From: Gymnopus androsaceus JB14 | Lineage: Eukaryota; Basidiomycota; Agaricomycetes; Agaricales; Omphalotaceae | Assembly: GCA_009733575.1 (NCBI GenBank) | Contig: ML769531.1 | Span: 62,001 to 126,000 of the forward strand | DNA length: 64,000 bases | Direction: 5' to 3' | In this document: piece by piece, positions 25,690-39,677 of the stretch | Numbering within the stretch: the stretch's first letter is position 1 | Layout of the letters: each line of letters starts with the position of its first letter | Notes under the pieces: model-generated | Seen by the model: the letters and a program-made list of their open reading frames with translations, nothing else | Databases searched by the model: none | What the model was told of the DNA's origin: nothing | Translations under genes and position numbers: made by a program

Positions 25690-26345
25690 AAATTTCATGG
25701 TACGTGACCTGTGACATGCCCTGTTCAGGATTTTTGGTGCTCACAGATGGGAGTGAGCTGTGACATAGTTGTGAACAGTTCACTTGCATAGTGTGTAGGG
25801 GTTCACTGAACCACTGCACAAGGGCCCAGTAACTTGTTACCTAATTTTTGGAGTCATTCCTGGCTTGTTTGCAGGTATACTGAGCAAAATTTTTGGACCA
25901 CTTTTGAGGAATTTTTTTTGTCTATTGTGCAGGTGGCTACTGCATGAATACTTGTGACTACTGTCCATATGGTGAAGTGGGTACTATCAGAGAGCAAGTG
26001 GATATGGCAAGAGACTGAGTGGAGTCTGCAAGACAATAGCAGTGGAGTGCATGGGATGGTGATACAAACAAGTGGATATTACAAGAAAGTGTTCCATGTA
26101 TAGTTCGATAAGATATGTTTACCTTTGATATTCCAACACTCCCCTTCAAACCTTTGCTAATCCCATGGATGCTGCAAAGTGTTTGGCTTTCATTGAAGGT
26201 AAGGCTTTGGTGAAGATGTCTGCCATCATGTTTTTGGTAGGGCAGTAAGTCAGACAAATTTTACCTTCCTCGATAATATGCCGAATTTTTGGCAAGACCT
26301 CGAGAACGCGATTCTTGACAAGTTCACTTCTAGAGATGGTATAAG
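25690..26345 (-). mobile_element. Copia-type LTR retrotransposon relic (3' end of pol and LTR start)
   Basis: On the minus strand 26345-26146 encodes the end of a Ty1/copia RNase H domain: ICLTYCPTKNMMADIFTKAL, then SMKAKHFAASMGLAKV and a stop at 26146. This is followed, as expected, by a purine-rich AGGGGAGTG tract and an LTR-like start TGTTGGAATATC at 26138. The LTR would run toward lower coordinates; its end was not found and may be lost near the minisatellite. The rest of pol is absent. Confidence 0.72.
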
Positions 26346-26584
26346 AGAGCTATAGTGAGCCCAAGCTGATAGCTGTAACAAGTCTAATAAGTGTGGAAGT
26401 ACTCGGACCAACAGAGCCATGGTATTGAACTGAATATCAGCTCTAAGTAGTTTGTAGGAATCTGTAGTCTGGTAGCAGAGTCTCACTGGCATGTCAATGC
26501 CAGAACTCATATTAAAAGAGGCACATCGCCCACATAGACTCGAGCTCAAAAGGATACACTCTGAAGACAAGTAACTCAGGGATT

Positions 26585-27680
26585 ATGGAAGGATATGGAT
26601 TTCGCGAAACGGGACAGAACCAATTCAAATGGGCTGATGCCAAGATTGTCATGATAGCCGAATGTCAGGACTTGGCTCATTTCTCATCCGCTATCCACCC
26701 GCTGATGTTTCCCACGCTTCCTGACCATCCGCGGATACTTCCCGCACTCATTACCTACATTGCGGGCGCTTTCCATGCTTATTTACCATTTATCCTGCCT
26801 GCCGGGCACTTTCTACATGTGATTACCACTTATCCTGCCTCCCGGGTGCCTCCCGCACTTGATGACCATCCATCAGGCCCTCCCGACGACTTACACAGCC
26901 ACCCTACAGTATATAAGTAGACACCCTGAGTCCATGCACCCTAGTCTGTTATTACCATTGTTACCGAATCGATCCCATTTTGCTTCTGTCTCTGTCTCTG
27001 TCTCTCTATTTCTATCTGTTCTAACCAGTTGTGCCTTCCGAGCTCCGTTCGAAGGCTCACTGTCATCTGCATCAACTGCAAGGCTCTGTCCGTAGATACC
27101 AAATCTACATCCAGAGCTCACTGTCTTCTATCTCTGTTTACAACTTTACAACCAAAGCTCCTTGGGAGCTTCCCATTTGGGTTTTGCTACCTCTAGAACC
27201 TCTGGAACCATCCACTTTCACTCAATTCCGTCCGCTCCCACGCTATTTCCATCCACTCTCACGCTATTCCGTCCGTTCTCACACTATTCCCATCCGCTTT
27301 CACCCTATTCCATCCACTCCCACGCTATTTCCGTCTGCTCCCACGCTATTTCCGCCCGCTTTCACCCTATTCCACCCGCTCTCACGCTATTTCCGTCCGC
27401 ATTTGCTGTATTCCATCCGCATTATCCATATTTGGACTTATTACACCTTTTTGGACCACCCCTTCACCCATATTCCATCCGCTCCCACTCATTTCTGGTC
27501 GTCGGATCACAATACCACCCGCTTCCTCCTGATTATGTCAGCAGGTGGCCCATACACTGTTCCTTGCACCTCTGAGGCTTGTACTGTTCCGTACAACACT
27601 CATACTACTGTCCAGACCCACCTTACGGCACGGTTACCCAAGTGGTCACATTTGGTCTCTACCTACATCTAGGTGCGAGA
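26585..27680 (+). other. Possible solo LTR or retroelement 5' region
   Basis: Starts near TGTCATGATAGCC (26647), includes a TATA-like tatataag at 26910, a (TCTCTG)n stretch (26986-27005), then pyrimidine-rich sequence and a short frame beginning MSAGGPYTVPC at 27535. The order fits an LTR followed by a gag start, but no partner LTR was identified. Low confidence. Confidence 0.3.
27228..27420. repeat. Minisatellite, unit about 21 bp
   Basis: About nine degenerate units of the form CACGCTATTCCGTCCGCTCTC. Open frames across it on the plus strand are by-products of a unit length divisible by three and are not called as genes. Confidence 0.75.
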
Positions 27681-28019
27681 CATTCAGGATACGTTGGTTC
27701 GAGATCCGTTTCGTGCACCGGGTCTCACACCAAAGGGTACTTCAAAGCTTGATACCAAGGAAGCGCTCATAATCTGTTTGGCACCGAACAACAGATAAAC
27801 GGTGTATGCCGAAAGAATAAAACAAGAACAGGAGGATTGACAAAGCCAAGAGAACATACATAGACCCTCGAAGTGACGTGTACCAGTATCGGAAGGTGTA
27901 TGTGTCTGCCAAGAAATGGAAGAAATGATGCGTAATAGACAGAGATTCGAGCTAGGAGAATAACACCGTAAATTAGTTGGTGTTTTCCCGCATGAATATA
28001 CTGCAGGGATATAGAGATA

Positions 28020-28685
28020 CAGTGGTGGCGCTTCGGAATGGAACAGGCTATATCTCCATGACCAGACCATGGATTGACTTCAAATAAGTTGTAGATTTGA
28101 GGGAAACAGTAATCTAATGTGATTTTTATGCTTGTATTATTACCATATATGGTAATTCTTGAAATATACACTAAATTGTGACGATTTTTGAGAGGTCCCA
28201 ATTGAAAATTAGTTTTTGAAAAAAATGGACTTCACCACTGAAATCTATGTGAAAAACTACCTAGGGTACAAATTTTTCCAATGTAGATTGTCTGATTCAT
28301 TGCCTCAAAATAAAGCCTGCAAAGTGGCTATTTTTTGGCATTTTTCAGTCAAAATCAGCCAAAAATGCCAAAAATAGCCACTTTGCAGGCTTTGTTTTGA
28401 GGCAATGAATCAGACAATCTACATTGGAAAAATTTGTACCCTAGGTAGTTTTTCACATAGATTTCAGTGGTGAAGTCCATTTTTTTCAAAAACTAATTTT
28501 CATTTGGGACCTCTCAAAAATTGTCACAATTTAGTGTATATTTCAAGAATTACCATATATGGTAATAATACAACTATAACAATCACATTAGATTACTGTT
28601 CCCCTCAAATCTACAATTTATTTGAAGTCAATCCATGGTTTGGTCATGGAGATACAGCCTGTTCCATTCCGAAGCGCCACCACTG
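28020..28685. mobile_element. Palindromic (fold-back) TA-flanked MITE, Tc1/mariner type
   Basis: Two arms of about 325 bp form a near-perfect inverted repeat around 28353, with a loop of about 15 nt. The ends read CAGTGGTGGCGC and GCGCCACCACTG, each flanked by TA (28018-28019 and 28686-28687), the duplication made by Tc1/mariner transposases. The end resembles the CAGTGGCGGTGG terminus of the Tc1 copy at 30715-32303. No transposase inside. Arms differ by few bases, so it is young or kept alike. Transcripts would fold into a long hairpin. Confidence 0.8.
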
Positions 28686-28687
28686 TA

Positions 28688-30712
28688 TGGGTATGGTTGG
28701 AAAGCTACGAGGACAGAGAATGATAATACAAAAGAAGGAAAGGAGGACACAATAAGTTACGACAAGAAACAGAACTATGATGGGATTAGTGAGCACGGCA
28801 CTGGACATGTGTCAGCTACATAGCAGTATGCATTGCCCAGGAAAGGACCAAAGGTGTATAACCCAGATAGAAATAGGGTATAATACCCATAAGAAGCAGA
28901 TGAATGGACATTAGGGTTGCAGATATATGCATATACAGACTACTTTATTATAATTTCTCCTTTTTCTGAACAAGTTGTACCATTTCTCCAGATTCTCGAA
29001 GTACTTTATTATTTAACCAGCGTCTGGCCGAGAGTAGTAGTATAAAAGCCTAGCTATATTTCCTTTGCAAAACAAGTTACCTTTGGACCTCATTTGTTGC
29101 TAGTGTGAATCCTCGTTGATGTAGCTACGGCTGAGACAGGAAAGATACCACTCCCTTGTGAACCAAAGTAATACTTCATGTGGTACGGAAAGAGTTGTTT
29201 ATTGCACCCAGCGTTAGAGACTTATAATCCTGACGACTGTGAAAACCCCGACTTATACCAAGTCAAATTGTTGTTTTAGTTTCAAGGAGTCTAGTGTGAC
29301 CACTGAGAAACAACCATCTGTTGCGACTGAGCTCAGGTGTACAGGAAACAAACTGTCTGTTGTCCTGAGTGGTTTTGCCCTACTGTTGGGAATCACTTTG
29401 TTGAACCAAGCCATATTGTTGGTGGTTCTTTTGTTGTCATTGTTATATTGTTGCCCCTATCATTGCCCCAAATCAGTATAGATTGATTAGAAAAGGAGAT
29501 CCTATCCTTCAATCGTCTACCAGCATCACTTCGAGAAACATCAGTCACTTTTGAGAGACAGATAGAGTATTTTCTTTGCAGAACCTTTGACAATGCACCC
29601 TTGCTATTTAAATTGATAGCCAAACCCCCCTGTGTTCCGATCGCTTAGTATTGATTGCTCAACACTACTTAAACCAACAGACCCACAGCTTGCTAGTGGA
29701 GATGATCCACATGAGAATGTCAGAGATACTGATGGAGACTGATGGGCTGACCTTGATTAGAAAGGTCTAAGGCCTTCCTGTCATCCCCACATATCTGAAG
29801 GTGAAACTTCACCGCCAGATGAATCTCAGACACCTCCCATGTCCTTATCTCCCTCTCCAGCTCCTCTTACCACTCCTGGTACTTGCAGTAACCCGGATGT
29901 AATACATACATCCACATTGATGCCAGAGTCGGGAGGAGAAACTTCTCCAGGAGACATTCCACTCAGGAATGTCAGAGATACTGACAGCAATTGGCGGCTC
30001 AGTTACAGCTGGACAGGCTTCAAGCCTTGCAATCATCCCTGCACTCCTGAAGGTGACTACTTGCCCCTGGGTGACTCTCTGACACTTCCTGTGTCATTGT
30101 CTCTCCCTCCCACTCCGGTTTCTCCCCCTTGCATTGATCCGCATCCCAAATCAAGTCAAGAGATGAGGTTCACCCAGCGGGAGGCCTTGCCTCCTGAATC
30201 AACAGTGGTACACACCACTGTAAATTCACATGCTGGTATTCCCAGGCCCTTAAAAAGGGACTGGATGAACCAAGTTGCTGTATAGCAACTCCATGAATGA
30301 TATCTCCAAGAAGTTGGAGACTCTCAATTCTCTGATCAGGGAATTTTTTTTAATATCAATGGGTACCCCGTTGATAGAATCCTGGACAGTGGGAAAGACC
30401 CACCATCCAGAAATAGTGGGGGCCAAACCTGTTGTGAAGTACAATGGGTTTTGAAAACTCACAGGGCAAGCTCAGAATGTGTACAATGTTCACAAGCAAG
30501 CTCTTTTTCATTTTAAGAGGGGGAGGGCCAGTGTAGAAATACACTAGCTCACTCCACATGTTGAACACATGGGATTAAAGATCTCTCAAAACACAATCTA
30601 CCAGAGGATTGGGCAAGGTACATCCAGATGTACCCCAACCAATGTCCTACTGTCATGAAGTATGATCACAATGATCATATTTTTACCCATAACACACAGG
30701 GATGGTTACTAG
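28688..30712. other. Repeat-derived region, retroelement-like
   Basis: TATA-like 'tataaaagcc' near 29041 and flanking sequence resemble an LTR promoter. At 29690-30130 two imperfect tandem copies of about 220 bp encode Ser/Pro-rich text; a 148-residue frame (29839-30285) spans them. No conserved domain was seen. Confidence 0.35.
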
Positions 30713-30714
30713 TA

Positions 30715-32303
30715 CAGTGGCGGTGGATACAGATTCGCCACCTAAATCCGGCGATTTTTTCTCACAGCTCCCCAGTTCCTCGTACCTGCAGCGAAGTCAA
30801 CAATGAGTGAGTATTTATAGCTATTCTATGTACGATTAGTGGATTATCTAGTATACAAGTCTGTCTAGTAGTACAATATCAATAAATTCCCAAGAAACTG
30901 TGCAAAATATCAAATAAAACCTAGTATTTTGTGGCACCGCCATTGGCTGTCTGCAAGTCTGCAACGTGACAAGGTAATGAATCATAAAGCTTGTTTATAT
31001 AGTCCATTGGAATGTTTTTCCACTCCTCCTGCAGCGCTGCCCAGAGTTGCTCAACATTAGTCGGCAATGGATGACAACGACGGACATGGGTTTCCAAAAA
31101 GGCCCAAAGATTTTCAATGATGTTTATGTCAGGGGATTTTGATGGCCATGGGAGAACTCGAATCTTCTTCTGTTTAAACCATCTCTTGGCAACATTCAAG
31201 GTGTGTTTAGGGTCATTGTCTTGTTGGAATGTGTAATGAATATTGAGATCATGGGAAATATTGTAGTCATCAAGTGTCCCGAAAAGTCCATCCTCTAAGA
31301 ACTCTGTATACCGCTTGCCTGTCATAATCCCTTTGATACGGACCAGCCGTCCAGGTCCTTCATCTGTGAGACAGCCCCAGACCATGACACTCCCTTCACC
31401 ATGCGGAACTGTGTGTATCAAGTTGCGGTCCAGGAATTCCTCCCCTTTCCGTCTCCTGCAGTATTGAACCCCATCCGACCCAAAGAGATTAAACTTACTC
31501 TCATCTGAGAAGATCACACAGCGCCAGTCATCTTCATCCAAATCAGCCATCTCATTTGCCCATTCAAGATGCCCTTCTCTGTTCTGGCGTGTAAGTTTTG
31601 GCTTTTTTGGCCGTTTTCTACCATTGAGACCCTCTCGAGCCAATGTGGCACGGACAGTATGAGAAGGAACTTCTGGGCAGAAGATCATGCAAGCATGAGC
31701 ACCATCCTTGATGTTCCCTGCATCAATTCCTGTAACCATATCATGGACAATTGATGCTTCAATACAGCGGCAGTGACCAGGGCGTGAATGCTTGCGTGTG
31801 TATGGACTACCAGACTTTTTCATGTCAAGATAGTTTGAACTGGCAGTAGAATGATGTATGTGAAGTTTTCAACCGATTTCTCGGAAAGACAAGGACTGAT
31901 CATCTCGCACGTAAGTGATGATTTGTCGAGTTGTTGGAGTAATCTGTTTTCAAGAGGATTTTGGCTCTGAGAGAGGTGGAGTATGAGGTCTATCTGGTGG
32001 TTCTGGCGGCTTGAAAACCAACGACACCATTTTTGTTTAGGTTGAGAGCAGAAAACAATGGTGACGCCCACAACCGTGCCTCTTGGCTGCGGAGCTCAAA
32101 AAGTGACCGTCAGAGGTGCAGGAAGCTTGGATTTTGAAAGAGAACACTATATTTTGTATCTATGTACCACTATATAAGTTCTACACTAAGAAATCCAATG
32201 AGAAAAGCCCATCTTGAGCCAATTCGCTGGAGGTACGAGGAACTGGGGAGCCGTGAGAAAAAATCGCCGGATTTAGGTGGCGAATCTGTATCCACCGCCA
32301 CTG
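30715..32303 (-). mobile_element. Tc1/mariner transposon
   Basis: A 1.59 kb element with inverted ends of about 73 bp starting CAGTGGCGGTGGATACAG (30715) and ending in the complement at 32303, flanked by TA at 30713-30714 and 32304-32305. It carries a DD34E transposase on the minus strand. The inverted similarity continues outside the TA: GGATGGTTACT lies left and AGTAACCATCC right of the element. Confidence 0.88.
30921..32030 (-). pseudogene. Tc1/mariner DD34E transposase, decayed
   Basis: The last 300 residues are open (31823-30921): MKKSGSPYTRKHSRPGHCRC, then the catalytic Asp in VIFSDESKFNLFG, GSVMVWGC, the second Asp in FQQDNDPKHT and the Glu in SPDINIIENLWAFLE, giving the DD34E spacing. 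Upstream in the same frame the helix-turn-helix is readable (TPTTRQIITYV, then SLSFREIG, a stop, KLHIHHSTAS), and a probable start lies at 32030. Two in-frame stops occur before MKKSG; the one after REIG is TGA where relatives have Arg, so it fits CGA to TGA. A protein started at 31823 would lack the DNA-binding domain. Confidence 0.82.
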
Positions 32304-32305
32304 TA

Positions 32306-33055
32306 AGTAACCATCCCCCAGTACTAGCAGTGGAGGTGCCCATGGGAAAGCGATACTGTTTCACCATGCTCTCAGTGGAGTTGTTTACAACTCCAGGACT
32401 TTACACTTCCATTACCAGATGTGATGAGACAAATATTGTCTCAAAAATTTCAACATCACCATATATGGGTGACATTGATAATGCTACATTGAATGATGTA
32501 GCCTTGTTTTACACCTCTCAAGGCATTACCACCGAAATGGGAAAAGACATAACTGTCTTTGCCCTTAATTGGTTGACTACATTCTGTATGATGAACCTAG
32601 TCTAACACAAGTTATGCACAATGCATAACTGCATCCTTAATACCGGATTTTGAATTCACAATATGCTATTGTGAGTTTAATTTCCCCAATTGGCAATGGT
32701 ACATTCACGACACACTATCGTGAATGTATCACTGACTTCAACTATCAAGTTGAAGTTTCTCATTCATGCCTCAGCTAGGTTGACATGCTATCAAACCAGC
32801 CAAGGTACCTCTTCCCTTTTCAATTGAACTGTAGGCTCAATCTGGCTGGGGAGGGTGTAATGCCCCAATCCCTGATTGGTAGGAACTCAGTCTTTACCAG
32901 TGGTAGTGCATTACTGTGCCTGCCGGTTATCTTATGTCATTATAATTATGTAACAAACCTTAGCTTTATACCATCACCTCATGAGTAACCCACTGAATAA
33001 ATCCAGTAGTACTTGTTTGCGTGATAGTAAGACTCTCAACTCCCCAGGAGTTGTT
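32306..33055. other. Target-side repeat sequence, no gene called
   Basis: A frame to 32605 (ends TFCMMNLV) continues from the Tc1 end. Short inverted pairs occur at 32594-32632 (TTATGCA), 32654-32680 (ACAATA/TATTGT) and 32706-32756, reminiscent of decayed hairpins. No protein similarity recognised. Confidence 0.35.
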
Positions 33056-33436
33056 ACATAAGCCCAAAGCCCTGTGCCCTATACATAAGGTAACAATGCA
33101 TGAAACTATGAAGTACAACAGTATCAACATCTGTAAGTAATAAGTAATCATACATACCCAGCACCGAATGCAGCATCCTAGCATGAGGTATGATCAAAGT
33201 GATTGAAGGATGATCATATGATCAAGAACTATGATCAAGGATCAACAATCATGCAAGATTGTACATGTGTCAATGAACTATAAAGAAACAATCATAAGTA
33301 AGCAACACAGCCACATGCCTAAACAAGTGTGTGCTTAAGTAAGCACTGAGGAAATATTAAAGTAAACAAAGGAAGTGATAAGTAATAGTCCATGTGGTAT
33401 GAGATAAGATAAAGTGTTTGTAACATTGACTGTTTT
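33056..33436 (-). repeat. LTR-like repeat, minus orientation
   Basis: Related by eye to 33871-34165 in opposite orientation: shared blocks include CCCTATACATAA plus ACAATGCATG, and AAAGTAAACAAAGGAA near the outer end. Its presumed 5' end is TGTTACAAACAC on the minus strand. Probably a solo LTR. Confidence 0.55.
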
Positions 33437-33870
33437 ATAAGCAGTTAATATGACCTGGCTACAGCATCTCATCTCCAGTCCTAATTACCACCACCATATA
33501 CACCAACATTTTAGTGTCTCATGCTGCTGAGATTCTACAAAAATATTTATATGCAAGCTGCTGCTGCCAGAAATGCCTATTTTTTTTTTCTCTCTCTCCT
33601 GATCTAGTCAAGAGTTTCTTCAGGACAAAGAAACCTGAAGAGGGCGTAAGTAGGATAAATGATATAGGAGTGACTAGTTCTATGATGAGGACTAGAACAA
33701 GAGAATGAAGACAAGGGAAGGGATTAGGTTGTGATCCCTGAATAAGCTTGTAATGAAAGGAGTGAATAGGCTGAAGAATAGGACTTGAAGACATTAAAGA
33801 TGTCTGAAATCCTTAATTATTTTTTTTTTGACTTCTCAATGTGGACATTGAGTCTTGAAGGGAGGGTAAT

Positions 33871-34165
33871 GTTATGAACATTCTTATTTTATCTTCCATA
33901 TGGCATTATTCCTTATCATTTTCCTTTGTTTACCTTTATATATTACTAGCATCTACTTAAGTGCACATCTATATTAGTGTCTGTTTAATCATGTTTACCT
34001 TTTTATTATAGTTTGTTGATCAGAGTATGATTGTTTCCAATCATAACACATGCTAGCATGTCCATACTTGTACAGTTAATCCTTTATTACTTATTGTCAT
34101 TTACCTCAGACCTGTTGTTCCATGCATTGTTATGTATAGGGCTTAGGGCTTTGGGTGTAGAGTTC
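33871..34165 (+). repeat. LTR-like repeat, plus orientation, with retroelement 3' tail
   Basis: Begins TGTTATGAACATTC just after a purine tract (AAGGGAGGGTAA) that looks like a polypurine tract at the end of an internal region (33500-33870). Inverted relative of 33056-33436. The truncated CDC48 gene ends about 55 bp beyond it. Confidence 0.55.
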
Positions 34166-34220
34166 ATACTTTAGACATAGCTGTAGCAATATTTCTTACC
34201 TTCAATCCTGTCAATACCTC

Positions 34221-36208
<1,988 letters not shown>

Positions 36209-36395
36209 TGCGTAGAGAAAGAAGCAAAAGGTAAGAAGGGAAAAGATACAGTTGAGTTTAAAAAGTGACGCGCGTGGTCCTACGCTGACTAACTGACATC
36301 CACGTGGCGAACATTCTGGCACTCCATGCGCAATGCGCGTGCGCGTACTGTTACAAACCAGCAGACTATTGCTAATATACTACAAGTAAATCCCA

Positions 36396-38560
36396 TTACA
36401 TCTCTTCATCCAAATCAAGTTCGGGAAAATCTCCGACTTAACTTTTTTGACAAAGTCATCAGCAAGTTCCCAAGTGTATGATCCGCGTGATTCATACCGA
36501 TCATACGCCATCATACACCTCTTGATGTGTATGATGGGCGAGGGGGAGTGCGTAACGACATACACCGATCATACGCGGTCATACAGCCAGTCAACTCGCG
36601 TTATACATGCTTCATACAGTCTTCATACACAGGTTATACGCTTCATACGTACTGGAAATTCTATTATGCATTCATTACAAACATTTTCGCTCCATTAGAA
36701 TACATGAAAAAGAATAAATTCATTCACTATTTACTACACGACGCTGCTACTAATACAGCTATACACTACAAGGTGATACCGCTACTTCTGCAATCGTGCC
36801 TGCAAAATGATGCTACCACAAGCCTATCTTGCCGTTGCAAGTAATGGCAGGATGGAAGACAGGAGACGAAGAATTTCTTGTACTAGTAAATGAGATGTTG
36901 GAGGAAAGTGTCAGCTCGGTTGTGCCAGTGTATAATGTTGGCTCACTTTTCATGATGGAAAAAATCATTCAGACATAATCGCGAAAATAGTAGAGTGGGT
37001 AACTTACCAAGCACTCAACTCTACAATCTTCAACGGCAAAGAACGACTATAGAATAGATGTCGATAAATCAGATGTTTCAAAGGAAAAAAGTAGCTAAGA
37101 CTCACCTCATCTTTGTCAACCACCTCATCGATACTACTATCCTCGATGAGACCTAAAAAAAACTGCATTACCCTTTTCCTCAATGGTCTGGCCTCCCTGT
37201 TCAGAACCAATGATGATTAACGAAACCCCAAATGACAGAAAAGCAGTAGACGTACTGTATGCATCCAGCTGTCACACCATAAATATATACATAAAGGGAA
37301 GTAGAGGCCAAATATGCTGAGGATGATGATGGAAGAAAAGACACACCAACAGGAGAAAACGAAAATCATGGGACACGTGAAACTATATAGCTGTGGATTT
37401 CGGAGTTTGAATGGACTTGCATCATTTCAAAATTTCTCGCAACCGCTCAGTGCGTGCAAGTACTCTAGCAGCACAATTTCACATTAAATGATGGTCCACT
37501 TGAGATGTTGGTTTAAAATATGTTGGCTAGAGATCTAACATGATTGGTAAAAGTAAGTACTATTGGCATATGAAGTTGGTATGAAGGTTGTATGATTCTG
37601 TATGAAGGTTGTATGAAGACTGTATGATCTTGTATGATGCGCCAGGTCCTGGATCTGTATGATTGATGTATGATCGGGGTATGATCGGGCCAACGGTTAT
37701 ACCATCATACATGTCATACGCATCATAACTTTCGGAATTTGCTGATGAAAACTCCATAGTTTGGTCGACATGTAAAGTATTCATGGCCTTTGACACTGGA
37801 AATCACAATCAGGAATTGATCTCCTTCTCCAAAGCTGAACACATTCGATCCATTATTCTTACCGAAAGGTTGTACTCGATGCCAACCTATATGCCAGACG
37901 CGAATTGAGTTTCCCCTACAAACCGCACAGTCCCTCTCTTCGATAGGCCAGGCTCCAAAGACTCTACTTGGCACCATGCACCATTCAGAATATCAACTGA
38001 AGGAGCTGATTCCTTTAATTTCTCGTCTTTTGGTGCAAATCAGCCAACTTTATTGCGTTGTTTATATGTGTGAACACTGTCTGAACAGCATGTTCTTGAG
38101 CGAGGACCAGTAAAGCAATTCGACAACAACCAACCTTCTCGTTCAGCATACGCTGCATCGCACATTTCAAACATTTCCACTTGCGAGACATCGGTCAATT
38201 GACCAGTAAAGCTTGTAGCTGGGTCCAGATCATCTACCTGGGTCGAATTTGAGCATAATTCAACCCGTTCACCCCAAGTAAACGCGTACTTTTGACACTT
38301 GCCAGTCCTTTAATGAGTAAAATCCGAGTGGCTTGCTATCATCAGACAACTGAACAACGGTAGTTGGGTCATCTTCTGAGTTTAGAATGGATATGGATTG
38401 GCCAGCAGCAGGAATTCCTGTAAACAGCTCAATCTTGGACTGTAAAGTTGTTATTAGCCAAGTTGTTCTTGATTGATTGGGTTAGACAACATGCCTTTAA
38501 CTGCTCAACAGTGATATGAGGGTCAAAATGGCGCTCTGATCGCATATCTGGTAAGATAAC
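36396..38560 (-). pseudogene. Tubulin-folding cofactor B (ALF1/TBCB), broken
   Basis: TBCB captures alpha-tubulin through a CAP-Gly domain. Minus-strand pieces run in family order: VFVILPDMRSERHFDPHITV (38560-38500), ELFTGIPAAGQSISILNSED, SKPLGFYSLKDWQVSKV, SFTGQLTDVSQVEMFEM, YKQRNKVG, stop, FAPKDE, GTVRFVGETQF, stop, VGIEYN, then after a frameshift GKNNGSN and FTCRPNYGVF at about 37750. There element C (36458-37747) interrupts it, and the last coding bit VGDFPELDLDEEM with its TAA lies beyond at 36396-36440, after a further one-base shift. The two stops replace Arg (CGA to TGA) and Trp (TGG to TAG). No start ATG in frame. Clearly non-functional. Confidence 0.78.
36458..37747. mobile_element. 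TIR element C (1.3 kb, non-coding), CATCAGCAA family
   Basis: Left end CATCAGCAAGTTCCCAAG (36458) and right end complementary with two mismatches (to 37747). Inside each end lie arrays of ATCATAC (36470-36660) and GTATGAT (37580-37720), in inverted order. No coding capacity recognised. It interrupts the last coding part of the TBCB pseudogene, which gives the element borders independent support. Confidence 0.72.
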
Positions 38561-39132
38561 AAAAACGCGCAAAGTGCTTGAAATGACGGGTCAACGAAAG
38601 CCATCTGTAAGTGCTCTTGCGCTTACGGCTCAACATACCCCACATACCCCGCACTCGGCATGCCCTGACCTCCGGCATCCAGCACTACTTATAGATCTCT
38701 TCCCTAGATTACATACTTCAGTCGTTCTTTACTTTCGACTACCATCATCTCCCTATCGTACGATATCTCTCTTCTGCTGTAGACTTTGTCAATACAGCGT
38801 GTGCTTATCAAGTCGTCCGATTGTGAGTGTCGTCGTGGTTACGACATTTACACCATCTGAAAATTCCGATGGTAGTGACATAAAGCTTATTCTTCCTTCA
38901 AGTTTACGATCCAGCTCAACTGTAACGGATATGGCTCAGATTAGGTATATCTTATCTACATCCCGACGGACTCTTATACCCGCCACGTTATTTACTTTTA
39001 TATTAGCTTTGACTTGACTTATTACCTCCACCACGTACACCGTACCTCGTTTATTCGACTATTCCAAGAATAGAAAGAGGTCTACTCGTACTTGTTGGAA
39101 CTAAGTCGGGCTGAGGCCTTACATCAACACAG
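38561..39132. other. Region upstream of the TBCB pseudogene
   Basis: Pyrimidine-rich, with a 147-residue frame (38574-39017, plus) that shows no conserved motif. Probably promoter or decayed repeat sequence. Confidence 0.35.
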
Positions 39133-39677
39133 ATGATTGAAACTCCTCTTCAATTATCAGTACAGGCAGCAGTCTTGATGATTCAAATGACGGATCCTCC
39201 TGTGCCAACATATCCAAAAGATACCATCGCTGGCGCATATGATAAACCAGTTGAATGGGATCGTTTTCAGAATTTCTCTTTTCGTGACGGAATAGAATTA
39301 TCTGTACTAGTAAGTACTCCCTCCCGCAAATATAAACGCGTTTAAATTTTACCCAGCATTGAATTCAACTACGAGCCGCTTGACTCGACTCTCATAGGCT
39401 TACCAGATACCAATACTGATTCTGTGTTCTGTCGTAATATATAGAGCTTTTGTATCTTGGTCTCGACTTTTTGTCGGCTCCGTATCCCGAGAACATGGTT
39501 AACCAAATTCTCTTCGACGATGCAACATGAGAAAACGAGGACGAGAGCGACAGACAAGTTTTTGCTACCAAATTGGCTGCTTGGATTGACCCTCGGGTAA
39601 TTATCCACGCATCAGATCAGACAGACTTTATCGAAGGAGAATGCAAAGATGAGAAGGATTGCCTGGGATGCAGATAG
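39133..39677 (+). pseudogene. Decayed gene of unknown family
   Basis: Coherent protein text in pieces: TYPKDTIAGAYDKPVEWDRF then FRDGIELSVL (39210-39310), an intron (GTAAGT...CCCAG, 39310-39356), then EFNYEPLDSTLIGLPDTN, a one-base shift, ELLYLGLDFLSAPYPENMV, FDDAT, stop TGA, ENEDESDRQVFATKLAAWID, FIEGECKDEKDCLGCR and stop TAG 39675-39677. The internal TGA would be CGA (Arg) before mutation. I do not recognise the family. Confidence 0.45.

Noticed and set aside
27031..27672. 213-residue and overlapping 137-residue frames
   Set aside because: They run across the 21-bp minisatellite and LTR-like sequence; low complexity without any domain.
29839..30285. 148-residue Ser/Pro-rich frame as a cell-wall protein
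   Set aside because: It lies in an imperfect tandem duplication within repeat sequence, with no signal peptide and no conserved domain.
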